This document shows, one piece after another, positions 27,144-35,795 of a stretch of 64,000 nucleotides of DNA (the first letter of the stretch is position 1; each line of letters starts with the position of its first letter). The notes below the pieces were generated by a model, which saw only the letters and a program-made list of their open reading frames with translations, was not told the origin of the DNA and did not search any database. The stretch is taken from contig NZ_LT985188.1 in NCBI RefSeq assembly GCF_900289045.1, positions 2,790,001 through 2,854,000 of the forward strand, written 5' to 3'. The position numbers and the translations under genes were made by a program. The stretch is from Micropruina glycogenica. Lineage in GTDB: Bacteria > Actinomycetota > Actinomycetes > Propionibacteriales > Propionibacteriaceae.

Positions 27144-27260
27144 ACTGCAGTGTGGCACCCCACGACCGGCGGCCAGCAGCAGTTGCCACCGGTTGCCTGG
27201 GTGATCGCCCGGTCATGAGCCGGGTTCGCGGCCCTGCCGGCCGATCACCAACCGACGCGA

Positions 27261-27680
27261 TCAGGTCGTGGGCCGGACGGCGGGCGCACAGTCGGCACAG
27301 AGCCCGAACACCTCGACCACATGCCGGGTGACGGTGTAGCCGTGCTCGTGGGCGGCGGTGAGGATCCAGGCCTCATTGAGCTCCACTTCTTCGGCCTTGC
27401 CGCAGTTCTCGCAAATAAGGTGGTGATGGTGCCGGCCGTCCCTGGCGCAGGTGCGGTAGAGCTGGCCCTCGGCTCCGAGCACGGTGTCGGCATCACCCGA
27501 CTCAGCCAGCGCGTTCAGTTGGCGGTACACGGTGGCGATGCCGACGGGCGTGCCGGCGTCGTACAGCTGCCGATGCACCTGCTGGGCCGAGACGAAGCCC
27601 GGGGACGAGTCGAGCGCCTGCCTGATGGCGTCCTTCTGCACGGTTCGGCGGGTGGCCCGTGCCCGGGTGCCGCTCTCCAT
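27261..27680 (-). CDS. zur: Fur-family repressor, probably zinc-responsive (Zur)
   Basis: 139 residues from ATG 27680 with GGAAAGGAAG upstream. A winged helix (residues about 15-75, with GIATVYRQLNAL) is followed by the metal domain RDGRHHHHLIC, CENCGK and a C-terminal CADC. The paired CxxC motifs form the structural zinc site and the His cluster is the sensory site. It sits 68 bp after znuB, at the end of the zinc importer operon, which strongly supports Zur. It probably represses its own operon when zinc is sufficient. Confidence 0.9.
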   Translation of the reverse strand: MESGTRARATRRTVQKDAIRQALDSSPGFVSAQQVHRQLYDAGTPVGIATVYRQLNALAESGDADTVLGAEGQLYRTCARDGRHHHHLICENCGKAEEVELNEAWILTAAHEHGYTVTRHVVEVFGLCADCAPAVRPTT

Positions 27681-27748
27681 GGGGCTTCCTTTCCAGAACA
27701 GGTCGTTGGTTTCAGCATAAGCGGGGCCTTGGGCAGCCCAGCAGGGCG

Positions 27749-28615
27749 CTACGCAGTGGCTCTGGCTCGTCCACGAATCTTGGAGATCACCAGACACACC
27801 ACGAAGATCAGAAACGAAATGGTGGTCACGTACGGGCTGATCGGGATCGAGCCACCCAGGGCCAGCATGATGCCGCCGACCATCGACGTGACCGCGAACA
27901 CGACGCTGAGCACCGGCACCAGCACCGGCGACGACGAGATGCGCAGGGCCGCGGCGGCCGGGGTGACCAGCACCGAGAGCACCAGCAGCGCGCCGACGAT
28001 CTGCACCGACACCGCCACGGCCAGCCCCAGCAGAATCATGAAGACCAAGGACAGTCCCCAGGTGGGCACGCCGCGGGCGGCTGCCACGTCGGCGTCCACG
28101 CTGGCGAACAGCAGCGGGCGCCAGATCAGCAGCAGGCCGAGCACCACCAACGCCGAGATGGCCAGCAGGGCACCGAGCTGCGGGTCGTCGATGGCGACGA
28201 TCTGGCCGGTGAGCAGGCCGAACTTGTTCGCCGCGCGTCCGGAGTACAGCGACAGGCACAAAATGCCCAGGCCGAGACCGAACGGCATGATCACCGCGGT
28301 GATCGAGTTGCGGTCGCGGGCCCTGGCCCCCAGCACGCCGATAAGAAGCGCGGCCAGCAGCGACCCGCCGAGCGCACCGGGCACCACGCCGATGCCGAAC
28401 AGCAGCCCGGCGGACGCCCCCGCGAACGACAACTCGCTGATGCCGTGCACGGCGAACGGCATGTCGCGGGCGATCACGAACACCCCGATCAAACCGCCGA
28501 CGACACCCAGCACCGCGCCGGCGATGATCGAGTTCTGCAGCAGCACCACCAGCTCGCCGTAGTTGTCGAAGACGAACAGCTTCGACCACCAGTCGGTCAC
28601 TTCGAGCCCCAGCAT
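27749..28615 (-). CDS. znuB: Zinc/manganese ABC transporter permease (ZnuB-like)
   Basis: 288 residues from ATG 28615. Eight or so transmembrane helices are visible, with the ABC-3 family signatures HGISELSFAGASAG near residue 58 and VQIVGALLVLSVLVTPAAAA near residue 205. It starts four bases after the stop of the ATPase gene. The permease moves zinc delivered by the adjacent binding protein. Confidence 0.93.
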   Translation of the reverse strand: MLGLEVTDWWSKLFVFDNYGELVVLLQNSIIAGAVLGVVGGLIGVFVIARDMPFAVHGISELSFAGASAGLLFGIGVVPGALGGSLLAALLIGVLGARARDRNSITAVIMPFGLGLGILCLSLYSGRAANKFGLLTGQIVAIDDPQLGALLAISALVVLGLLLIWRPLLFASVDADVAAARGVPTWGLSLVFMILLGLAVAVSVQIVGALLVLSVLVTPAAAALRISSSPVLVPVLSVVFAVTSMVGGIMLALGGSIPISPYVTTISFLIFVVCLVISKIRGRARATA

Positions 28616-28619
28616 CGGT

Positions 28620-29489
28620 TCACCGCCTCTGCTCGGCGGGCGAGCCGGTCGCGGTGTGGTCGTGCCCCGCGTGCGGATGGGTGTCGTCGGGGGTGCCGAC
28701 CACCACGATGCGCCCATGGGTGCGGATGACGTCGACGCGCGAGCCGTAGAGCTCGCTCAGCACGTCACTGCGCAGCACCTCATCGGGCGTGCCGACCCTG
28801 ATCTGACCGCCGGCCAGGTAGAGCACCCGGTCGACCATGCTGAGCACCGGGTTGATGTCGTGGGTGACGAACAGCACGCCGAGCGGATTCGCCCGCCGGC
28901 TGGTGTCGACCAGTTCGCTGATGGTGGCCTGGTAGGCCAGGTCGAGCGACAGCAGCGGCTCGTCGCACAGCAGCAGTCGCGGTTCGCCGGCCAGAGCCTG
29001 GGCCACCCGGAGTCGTTGTTGTTCGCCGCCCGACAGCAACGACAGCGGACGGCGGCGGTAGGGCTGGGCGTGTACCTGCCGGATCAGGGCGTCCACGGCC
29101 TGTCGGCGCTGCCGGTTCGGCAGCGGAAACCCGAACCGGTGCCCGTCCACGCCCAGGGCGACCAGATCCTGCGCGCGCAGCGGCACGCCCTCGTCGGCCA
29201 GCTTCTGCTGCGGCACGTAGCCGATGCGCCGGTTGCCCCGGGCGATCGGCCGACCGAGAAAGGTCGCGGTGCCAGAGCTGAGCGCAACCTGGCCGAGGAT
29301 CGCTTTGAGCAGGCTCGACTTGCCCGATCCGTTGGCCCCCAGAATGGCGACGAACTCACCGGCCCGCACGTCCAGGTCCAGGTGACTCCACAGCGTGCGC
29401 TCGCCGAACCGCAGGGTGGCGTCACGCAGGCTGAGCACCGCCTCCCCGTCACACGACGGGGAGGCGGTCGGGCCACTGTCGTCGGTCAC
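28620..29489 (-). CDS. znuC: Zinc/manganese ABC transporter ATP-binding protein (ZnuC-like)
   Basis: 289 residues from GTG 29489, overlapping the znuA stop by four bases. Walker A GANGSGKSS lies near residue 52, signature LLSGGEQQRLR near 150, Walker B RLLLCDEPLLSLDL follows, and the switch His is in FVTHDINP. Cys before the DEP pair is typical of metal-type ABC ATPases. The C-terminal tail HPHAGHDH is His-rich, which may bind zinc. Confidence 0.93.
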   Translation of the reverse strand: MTDDSGPTASPSCDGEAVLSLRDATLRFGERTLWSHLDLDVRAGEFVAILGANGSGKSSLLKAILGQVALSSGTATFLGRPIARGNRRIGYVPQQKLADEGVPLRAQDLVALGVDGHRFGFPLPNRQRRQAVDALIRQVHAQPYRRRPLSLLSGGEQQRLRVAQALAGEPRLLLCDEPLLSLDLAYQATISELVDTSRRANPLGVLFVTHDINPVLSMVDRVLYLAGGQIRVGTPDEVLRSDVLSELYGSRVDVIRTHGRIVVVGTPDDTHPHAGHDHTATGSPAEQRR

Positions 29490-30427
29490 TGCTGCAGCGC
29501 CGACTGCACGGCCTCGATGTTGCTGGTCATCCACGAGACGTAATCCTTGCCCTCCGGCAGGGTTTCGGTGAAGCCCACCACCGGAATGCCGTTGTCTTTG
29601 GCGGCCTTCAACACCTCTTCAGTGGCGGCGCCGGTGGTCTGCTCGTTGTAGGCGAGCAGCTTCACCGCCTTGCCGCTGAACAGCGCCAGGGTCTCGCGCA
29701 GCACCGTGGGCGGCACGTCCGAGTCCTCTTCGATCGCCTCGGAGAACTCCTCTGGGGTCTTGTTCTGCAGGCCCATCGCCTCCAGCAGATACAGCGGCAC
29801 GGGCTCGGTGATCGCCAACGGCGTGCCGTCCAGTTGAGTCTTCAGCTCCCCCTGCTTGGTCACCATGGCATTGATGGAGTCCTTGAGCTTGGTGGCGTTG
29901 GCGGCGAAGACGCTCGCATTGTCGGCGTCGATGGAGCTGAACGTGGACTGCAGCCGGTCGACCACCTTCAGCACGGTCGGAAAGTCGTACCAGACGTGCT
30001 CGTTCAGTTCCTCGCCGCCCGCCGCGGTCTTGCCGCTGATGGTCACCGCGTTGAGCACCGTGGCCGACGAGTTGTTCACGGCCTTCAGCATGGTCGCGAT
30101 GAAGTCGTCGTAGCCGCCGCCGTTCTCGATGACGACCTTGGCCTTCGACAGCGCGAGTTGGTTCTGCCCGCTCGCTTGGTACTCGTGCGGGTCTTGGCTC
30201 GGGTCATTGATGATGGACGTCACCGTCACCTTGTCGCCACCGACACCGGCGGCGAGATCGCCCCACACGTTGGTGGACGCCACCACGGTGATGGGTTCGG
30301 CCGCCCCACCGGACGTCGGGGAGGCGCTGGTCGAGCTTGTCGAGACCCCGGCGGCGGAGGAACAGCCGACCACGACCGCCCCGGCGAGCAGCAGGACCAG
30401 CCCTGCTGCGAGTTTCCTGATTCTCAT
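29486..30427 (-). CDS. znuA: Zinc-binding lipoprotein of ABC importer (ZnuA-like)
   Basis: 313 residues from ATG 30427 with GGGAAG upstream. The lipobox VVGC gives Cys22. Cluster A-I features include STNVWGDLA, the first zinc His in DPHEYQAS and the second in NEHVWYDF; the third ligand position reads ITEPVPLYLLEAMG without His. The linker after the lipobox contains GVSTSSTSAS, encoded by a copy of the family B repeat (about 30329-30347), so the repeat has entered a coding sequence at a tolerant site. It is the first gene of znuA-znuC-znuB-zur. Confidence 0.92.
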   Translation of the reverse strand: MRIRKLAAGLVLLLAGAVVVGCSSAAGVSTSSTSASPTSGGAAEPITVVASTNVWGDLAAGVGGDKVTVTSIINDPSQDPHEYQASGQNQLALSKAKVVIENGGGYDDFIATMLKAVNNSSATVLNAVTISGKTAAGGEELNEHVWYDFPTVLKVVDRLQSTFSSIDADNASVFAANATKLKDSINAMVTKQGELKTQLDGTPLAITEPVPLYLLEAMGLQNKTPEEFSEAIEEDSDVPPTVLRETLALFSGKAVKLLAYNEQTTGAATEEVLKAAKDNGIPVVGFTETLPEGKDYVSWMTSNIEAVQSALQQ

Positions 30428-30496
30428 GGTGATTCTTCCCGTTGAGCAGCTGAGCTGCGGAGAGCCGAGGTGGGCGGGCGGCCCGGACGACAACCA

Positions 30497-30535
30497 GTCT
30501 AGATGCAAACAATAACGAGTATCAAAATGACCAAT
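30497..30535 (-). promoter_or_regulatory. AT-rich promoter/operator candidate of the zinc operon
   Basis: This stretch is clearly AT-rich in a GC-rich region. On the minus strand TTGATA and TAGACT are 18 bases apart and could be -35 and -10 elements, about 75 bases before znuA. The region between (ACTCGTTATTGTTTGC) is a plausible Zur target by position, but I cannot match it to a full Zur palindrome. Confidence 0.4.
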
Positions 30536-30546
30536 CGGCTGAGGGT

Positions 30547-30569
30547 GGCGTGAGTTGGGGACGGTTCCG
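30547..30569. repeat. Family D repeat (single arm) at the break point of a truncated gene
   Basis: GGCGTGAGTTGGGGACGGTT matches the arm of the palindromes at 43361-43437. It lies exactly where similarity of the PEP-synthase-like pseudogene ends. Confidence 0.65.
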
Positions 30570-31822
30570 CCCAGTCCTGGCTCAGCGCGCAGCCCGGCCA
30601 CGATCCGCCCGACGCTCGGCTCGAGCAGTCGGAGTACCCGGGGAGCCAGCCGGCGGCCCAGCGGGTTGCGCAGCACGAAGTCGAGGCGTACCCACAGCCG
30701 CTCCCCGGCCAGACCCAGGATGGATGGACGGTCCAGGTCGAGGCGGCTGCCGAACATCCTGGCCGCCCCGCCAAACAGGTGCCTGATGGCGTCCTGGCCC
30801 AGCGGCGTCATCGGCTCCAGCATCCCCTGCACAGCGCCGAACGACATCCAGACCGCCAGCCGGTCGTCGGACGCGGCCGGCACCGGGAACAGTGACGTGA
30901 TCGCCCGTGCCTGAAGGACGTACAACTCGCCCCCGCTATCGCCCACTCGATATCCTGCGGTGCCCCATAGAGGCCCTGGATTCGATTGCCGACGGCGGCT
31001 AGTTCGGCAAGTTGGGGGCGGGTCAGCGTGGGTCGGTCCGAGGGTGCCGGCACCGTCTCCACGCCGCCGCCCTGCCGGGCGACAGTGGCGGTGGCCTTCG
31101 CCCCCGTGGTCTGCTCGACCACCCGGCCGCTTTTCGAATCGACGACGAAGTTGTCCGGCTCGACGGCGCCGGAGACCAGCGCCTCGCCCAGACCGAAGGT
31201 TGCGTCGATGACCGTCTGTGACCGCCGCCCAGTCAGCGGGTTGGCGGTGAACATCACCCCGGCAACCTCCGCCGGCACCAGCCTCTGCACCACCACCGCA
31301 AGGGCGGCCCCCGCACCCGGGATGTGGTTGCGGAGTCGGTAGCCGATGGCCCGGCCGGTCCACAGGCTCGACCAGCAGTCCTTGACGGCGTCCAGTAGCG
31401 CGGGCTCGCCAATCACGTTCAGGTAGCTGTCGTGCTGGCCGGCGAACGACGCATCAGGCAGGTCTTCCGCGACCGCCGACGACCGGACGGCCAGCGGCTC
31501 CTCCAGCCATTCTCGCGCCGCCAGGCGGATCGCCACGGCGTCCTCGGCGGAGATCGCGCCGCGCGAGAACGCCTCCCGGATGGTCCGAGACGCCCGCGCC
31601 AGGGCGACCGTGTCGGCTGCTGCTGTGCCGACGAGCGCACGTGCGATCAGCGCCGACAGCTGGTTCGCCGCGACGAAGCGGTGGTAGGCGTCGGTGCACA
31701 CCACGAAGCCGCCGGGCACCCTGAAACCCGCTCTGGTGAGGCGGATCAGGTTCACGCCCTTGCCAACGACGACATCCAGTGGGGGGGTCAGCCGCATCCA
31801 GAGCGAGAATCGCTGCGCTCAT
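30570..31822 (-). pseudogene. PEP synthase / rifampicin phosphotransferase-like gene, frameshifted and truncated
   Basis: ATG 31822 (with GGAGG ten bases upstream) opens MSAAILALDAADP. A run of seven G on the plus strand (31781-31787) then shifts the frame; removing one base restores PLDVVVGKGVNL. The next 290 residues are a clear PEP/pyruvate-binding domain (AVRSSAVAEDLPDASFAGQ, RLVPAEVAGVMFTANPLTGRR). A second shift in a run of five C at 30930-30934 leads to GGELYVLQARAIT and then AVWMSFGAVQGMLEPMTPLG. The frame is cut at the family D repeat. The phosphohistidine domain is absent, so the gene is not functional even if both shifts were sequencing errors. Confidence 0.82.
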
Positions 31823-31838
31823 GCGCGAATTGTCCTCC

Positions 31839-32437
31839 TCGCGCCCGACCGGGAGCAACGGCACAGCCCCGCCGCCAGCATGCGGCGGAGACGGAGCGGA
31901 ACCCCCGCGCCGCGGTCGGTACGCATAGTCAGCCGGATCACCGGCCCGGCGGTCGTCCCGCTGCAGCTGGGCAAAGGGGCCACAAGGGAGGGACTCGAGG
32001 GCTCCGGTGGTGGGACGGCCGGGATGGGTGCTGGTCGTGGCGCGTTCTCTTTGCGACGGGGCGTGGACTGCAGATCGGTGTGTGCTTGCCGCGTTCGCGG
32101 GCACTCGCATATGGCTAGCAGGAGATGTCAAACGGATCGCCCGCTACCCGAGCTGGGCAGAGTTCTCCGTTGACGGGATCAGTGATGGGTGTGGCTGCCG
32201 CCGCGCTGCGGGGGCCCAGCGGGACTGGCCTCCGCGGGGTCGCGCATCGACATCGGTGGCCTCCCCTCCGCCTGAGAATCGAGACCCTAATTCATCGTGG
32301 CTGGGGTCTCTCTTCGGGATTTCGACATGTGCCAGCCTGCGCCCCACATGCGGTCGTCCCCGAACTTTCATGAGAAGCGATGTGGGTCTGCGGCGCAAGC
32401 TCGGGTGAGCGCCGCGGGCGAGGGCATCATTGCGGGC
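31839..32437. other. About 600 bp without a recognisable gene
   Basis: Several open frames cross this region on both strands, but none has a recognisable domain, a ribosome site or consistent codon bias. It precedes the copper-related two-component system and may be the left edge of an acquired segment. The promoter of the response regulator should lie in its last 100 bp. I see no repeat of families A-D here. Confidence 0.5.
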
Positions 32438-33145
32438 ATGAGCCCGAACCTGGCCGCCGCCGCGGCCCACGTCCTTGTGGTGGATGACGAGACGGTGTTG
32501 GCCGGTTTGGTGGCCAACTATCTGCAGCGGGCCGGGTTCCGGACCTCTACGGCCTTTGACGGCGATATGGCGGTAGAGCGGGCGCTGGCGGAGCGGCCGG
32601 ACGTGGTGGTGCTGGATTTGGGGCTGCCGGGCAGGGACGGGCTGGAAGTGTGTCGGGAGATCCGCCGGCACTCGGACTGCTACATCATCATGCTGACCGC
32701 CCGCAACGAGGAGATCGACAAGCTGATCGGGCTGTCCAGCGGCGCCGACGATTACATGACCAAGCCGTTCAGCGCCCGCGAGCTGGTCGCCCGGGTGCAG
32801 GTGTTGCTGCGTCGACCTAGGGCGGATCGGGTCGTGGAGGAGCTGGCGCGCACGATCGGTTTGCTGCGGATCGAGCCGGACGGACGCAGGGTGTTTGTGG
32901 ATGCCGTCGAGGTCGAGGTGACCCGGACCGAGTTCGACCTGCTCAATGTCCTCTCGGCGCGTCCCAGGGTGGCGTTCACCCGCCGCCAGGTGGTGGATGC
33001 GGTGTGGGGCGAGGACTGGGTGGGTGACGAGCATTTGGTCGATGTGCACGTGCTGCATGTGCGGCGCAAGCTCGCCCGGGAGTCGCCGGCGGTGTTTGTG
33101 GAGACGGTTCGCGGGGTCGGCTACCGGATGGGCCCGTGTCGGTGA
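32438..33145 (+). CDS. OmpR/PhoB-type response regulator (probable copper response)
   Basis: 235 residues from ATG 32438; an upstream extension lacks receiver-domain character. The receiver domain has the acidic pair at VVDDE (residues 15-17), phospho-acceptor Asp60 in VVVLDLGLPG, the Thr in MLTAR and the Lys in MTKPFS. A winged-helix DNA-binding domain follows (VTRTEFDLLNVL, VDVHVLHVRRKL, VETVRGVGYRM). The kinase gene overlaps by ten bases. The adjacent multicopper oxidase and copper ATPase suggest a metal stimulus; this is inference from context. Confidence 0.92.
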   Translation: MSPNLAAAAAHVLVVDDETVLAGLVANYLQRAGFRTSTAFDGDMAVERALAERPDVVVLDLGLPGRDGLEVCREIRRHSDCYIIMLTARNEEIDKLIGLSSGADDYMTKPFSARELVARVQVLLRRPRADRVVEELARTIGLLRIEPDGRRVFVDAVEVEVTRTEFDLLNVLSARPRVAFTRRQVVDAVWGEDWVGDEHLVDVHVLHVRRKLARESPAVFVETVRGVGYRMGPCR

Positions 33146-34281
33146 GCACCCAGCGGCGACCGGGCAGCCTGACCACCCGACTGTTGGTCGCCCAGATCGG
33201 GGTGGCGGTGGCGTCGGCGCTGACCATGCTCGTGGTGGCTGCGATTGTGGGGCCGCCGCTGTTCGAGGCGCACATGCATCAGGCTGGGCACAACAGTCCC
33301 GACGTGCTGGCGCACTCACAGGAGGCGTTCAGCGTCGCCGGCACCCTCGCTCTGGGTATCGGGTTGGCTATCGGCGCGACCGGCGCCGTTATGGTGAGCG
33401 TGCTGATCAGTCGGCGGCTGCGCCGGTCGCTGGATGACCTCGGCGCCGCGGCCGTCCGCATTTCGGAGGGCGACTTCAACCTCCGCGTCGAGCGCCCCGA
33501 CTCCCGGGAACTGGCCACCCTGGCGGACAGTTTCAACACGATGGCCGGACGGCTTGCCGGCGTCGAGGCGACCAGGCGCCGGCTACTGAGCGACCTCGCC
33601 CACGAGGTCCGCACCCCGTTGGCCAGCATGGCGATGTGCGTGGAGAGCTTGGAGGACGGCGCCATCGAACCCGGACCGGAGGCGTGGCAGATCCTGTCGG
33701 ACCAGATCGGACGGATCTCGCGGCTGGCCGACGATGTGGGGCAGGTATCGGCGGCGGAGGAGGGGCGACTCGACCTTGCGCGGCGCCCGGTCGGCGCCCA
33801 CGACCTCGCCGCGACGGCGGTCCTGGCCGCTCGGGATGGCTATGACCGCAAGGGCGTGAACCTGGTCCTGGGTCCGGGCATCGATCCGGACCCGGTGATC
33901 GACGCCGACCCGGTGCGGATCGGGCAGGTGCTGGACAATCTGCTGTCCAACGCCCTGCGGCACACCCCGACCGGCGGCGGGGTCAGGGTGAGCGTGGACG
34001 CCGATTCCGAAGCGGTGCACCTCGTGATCAGCGACACCGGGGAGGGGATCGCCGAGGAGCACCTGGCCCGCATCTTCGAACGGTTCTACCGCGCTGACTC
34101 GGCGCGGGACCGCGACCATGGCGGCACCGGGATTGGCCTGGCGATTGCCCGCGCGATCGCCCGCGCCCACGGCGGGGATGTGACTGCGATCAGCGGGGGG
34201 CCGGGTGCCGGCGCCGCCTTCACCGTGCGGCTGCCCCGGCTGGCGAGAGAAACTACAGCGAATCTTCACCAAACGCGCTAG
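33136..34281 (+). CDS. Membrane sensor histidine kinase (probable copper sensor)
   Basis: 381 residues from GTG 33136. There are two transmembrane segments (about residues 18-42 and 68-92) with a very short extracytoplasmic loop of about 25 residues that is His-rich (HMHQAGHNSPDVLAH). Then come a HAMP domain, the H-box DLAHEVRTP with His156, N-box DNLLSNALRHT, and G-boxes DTGEGIAEE and GGTGIGLAIA. The His and Met in the small sensor loop are well placed to bind a metal such as copper. It overlaps the regulator gene, so the two form one unit. Confidence 0.92.
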   Translation: MSVSTQRRPGSLTTRLLVAQIGVAVASALTMLVVAAIVGPPLFEAHMHQAGHNSPDVLAHSQEAFSVAGTLALGIGLAIGATGAVMVSVLISRRLRRSLDDLGAAAVRISEGDFNLRVERPDSRELATLADSFNTMAGRLAGVEATRRRLLSDLAHEVRTPLASMAMCVESLEDGAIEPGPEAWQILSDQIGRISRLADDVGQVSAAEEGRLDLARRPVGAHDLAATAVLAARDGYDRKGVNLVLGPGIDPDPVIDADPVRIGQVLDNLLSNALRHTPTGGGVRVSVDADSEAVHLVISDTGEGIAEEHLARIFERFYRADSARDRDHGGTGIGLAIARAIARAHGGDVTAISGGPGAGAAFTVRLPRLARETTANLHQTR

Positions 34282-34334
34282 GGATGGCGATCGTTGCCGG
34301 TGCAGGCTGAAGGAACCGACACCGAAGGGGTTCC

Positions 34335-35795
34335 GTGTTGCCGACCATGTTCTCGCGCCGCCAGGTGCTGTCCACCGGGCTGGGGCTCGGTGGCGCCACG
34401 CTGCTCAGCGCCTGCACGACGACCCGGCCGAGGGCCACGACGCCGATCACTGCGCCGCCGACGCCCTCGCTGGGGACGCCGGCGGTGCAGGCCACGCTGC
34501 GGGTCGGCGTCGACCGGGTCGACCTGGGCGGCGTCACCGCCACCACCTGGCTGTACGGCGGGGTGCTGCCCGGCAAGGAGATCCGTGCCAAGGCCGGTGA
34601 CGTGCTGGCCGTGCGCGTGGAGAACACCCTGCCGGTGGAGACCAGCGTGCACTGGCACGGTATCCGGCTGCACAACGCCGCCGACGGCGTACCCGGCCTC
34701 ACCCAGGACCCGATCGGGCCCGGCGGCAGCTTCACCTACACCTTCCGGGCGCCCGACCCGGGCAGCTACTTCTTCCACCCGCACAGCGGCGTCCAGATCG
34801 ACCGCGGCCTGTACGCGCCGCTGATCATCGACGACCCGGCCGAGCCGGGCGGCTACGACGCCGAATGGGTGCTGCTGCTGGATGACTGGACCGACGGTGT
34901 CGGCACAAGTCCCGACGACATCCTCGCCGAGTTCAAGGCTCAGAACGGCACGATCAGCAAAGGCATGTCCCACGACATGTCCGGCATGCGCGGCATGGGA
35001 TCCTCACCCCTGGGGGATGTGGGCGACATCCGCTACCCCCACTACCTGATCAACGGCCGCATCCCGACCGCACCCCGCACCCTCACCGCCAAACCGGGAC
35101 ACACGGTCCGGGTACGGATCATCAACGCCGCCGCCGACACCCTGTTCCGGGTGGCGCTCGGCGGGCATGTGATGACTGTCACCCACACCGACGGCTACCC
35201 GGTGCAGCCGGTCGAGACCCGTGCCCTGTACGTGGCCCAAGGGGAACGGGTCGATGTGCTGGTCAGCCTCGCCGACGGGGTGTTCCCGCTGGTCGCGGCC
35301 GCCGAAGGCAAGACCGGGCAGGGTCTGATCCTGGTTCGTACCGGCTCCGGTGGAGCGCCCGCGGCGACCGTGCGTCCGGCCGAGCTGGACACCGACCCGC
35401 TGCTGCTGGCCGCCCTGACGCCCAGCGAGACGGCCCGGCTGCAGGAGCAGCAGCCCGACCAGGTCGAGCAGGTCACCCTGAACGGCCAGATGCAGCCCTA
35501 CGCCTGGGGAATGAACGGCACCGTGTTCGGCTCCGACACCCCGATCCGCACGACGAACGGTTCCCGGGTCCGGCTACAGATGGCCAACGAGACGATGATG
35601 GCCCACCCGATGCACATTCACGGCCACACCTGGTCCCTTCCGGGCAACGGCGGCCTCCGCAAAGACACGGTGCTGGTGCTGCCGATGCAGACCGTCACCG
35701 CCGACCTGCAGGCCGACAACCCCGGAACCTGGGCCTACCACTGCCACAACATCTACCACGCCGAGATCGGCATGATGACCAGCCTTCAGTACTAG
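34335..35795 (+). CDS. Tat-exported multicopper oxidase (CueO/laccase type)
   Basis: 486 residues from GTG 34335, with AAGGGG close upstream. The Tat motif SRRQVL (residues 7-12) and a possible lipobox LSAC follow. All four copper motifs are present: HWHG, HPHSG, HPMHIHGHTW (from residue 424) and HCHNIYHAEIGMM (from residue 469). The axial Met is in EIGM. A Met/His stretch MSHDMSGMRGMGS near residue 215 resembles the Met-rich Cu(I) site of CueO. The enzyme probably oxidises toxic Cu(I) outside the cell. It follows the two-component genes by 53 bp and is convergent with the copper ATPase. Confidence 0.94.
   Translation: MLPTMFSRRQVLSTGLGLGGATLLSACTTTRPRATTPITAPPTPSLGTPAVQATLRVGVDRVDLGGVTATTWLYGGVLPGKEIRAKAGDVLAVRVENTLPVETSVHWHGIRLHNAADGVPGLTQDPIGPGGSFTYTFRAPDPGSYFFHPHSGVQIDRGLYAPLIIDDPAEPGGYDAEWVLLLDDWTDGVGTSPDDILAEFKAQNGTISKGMSHDMSGMRGMGSSPLGDVGDIRYPHYLINGRIPTAPRTLTAKPGHTVRVRIINAAADTLFRVALGGHVMTVTHTDGYPVQPVETRALYVAQGERVDVLVSLADGVFPLVAAAEGKTGQGLILVRTGSGGAPAATVRPAELDTDPLLLAALTPSETARLQEQQPDQVEQVTLNGQMQPYAWGMNGTVFGSDTPIRTTNGSRVRLQMANETMMAHPMHIHGHTWSLPGNGGLRKDTVLVLPMQTVTADLQADNPGTWAYHCHNIYHAEIGMMTSLQY

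Noticed and set aside
30497-30535. Perfect Zur palindrome upstream of znuA
   Set aside because: The region is AT-rich and well placed, but I could not find a symmetrical match to a known Zur consensus, so it is listed only as a candidate.
32007-32408. Open frame of 133 residues before the response regulator
   Set aside because: No ribosome site, no recognisable domain, and no codon pattern different from the other frames.
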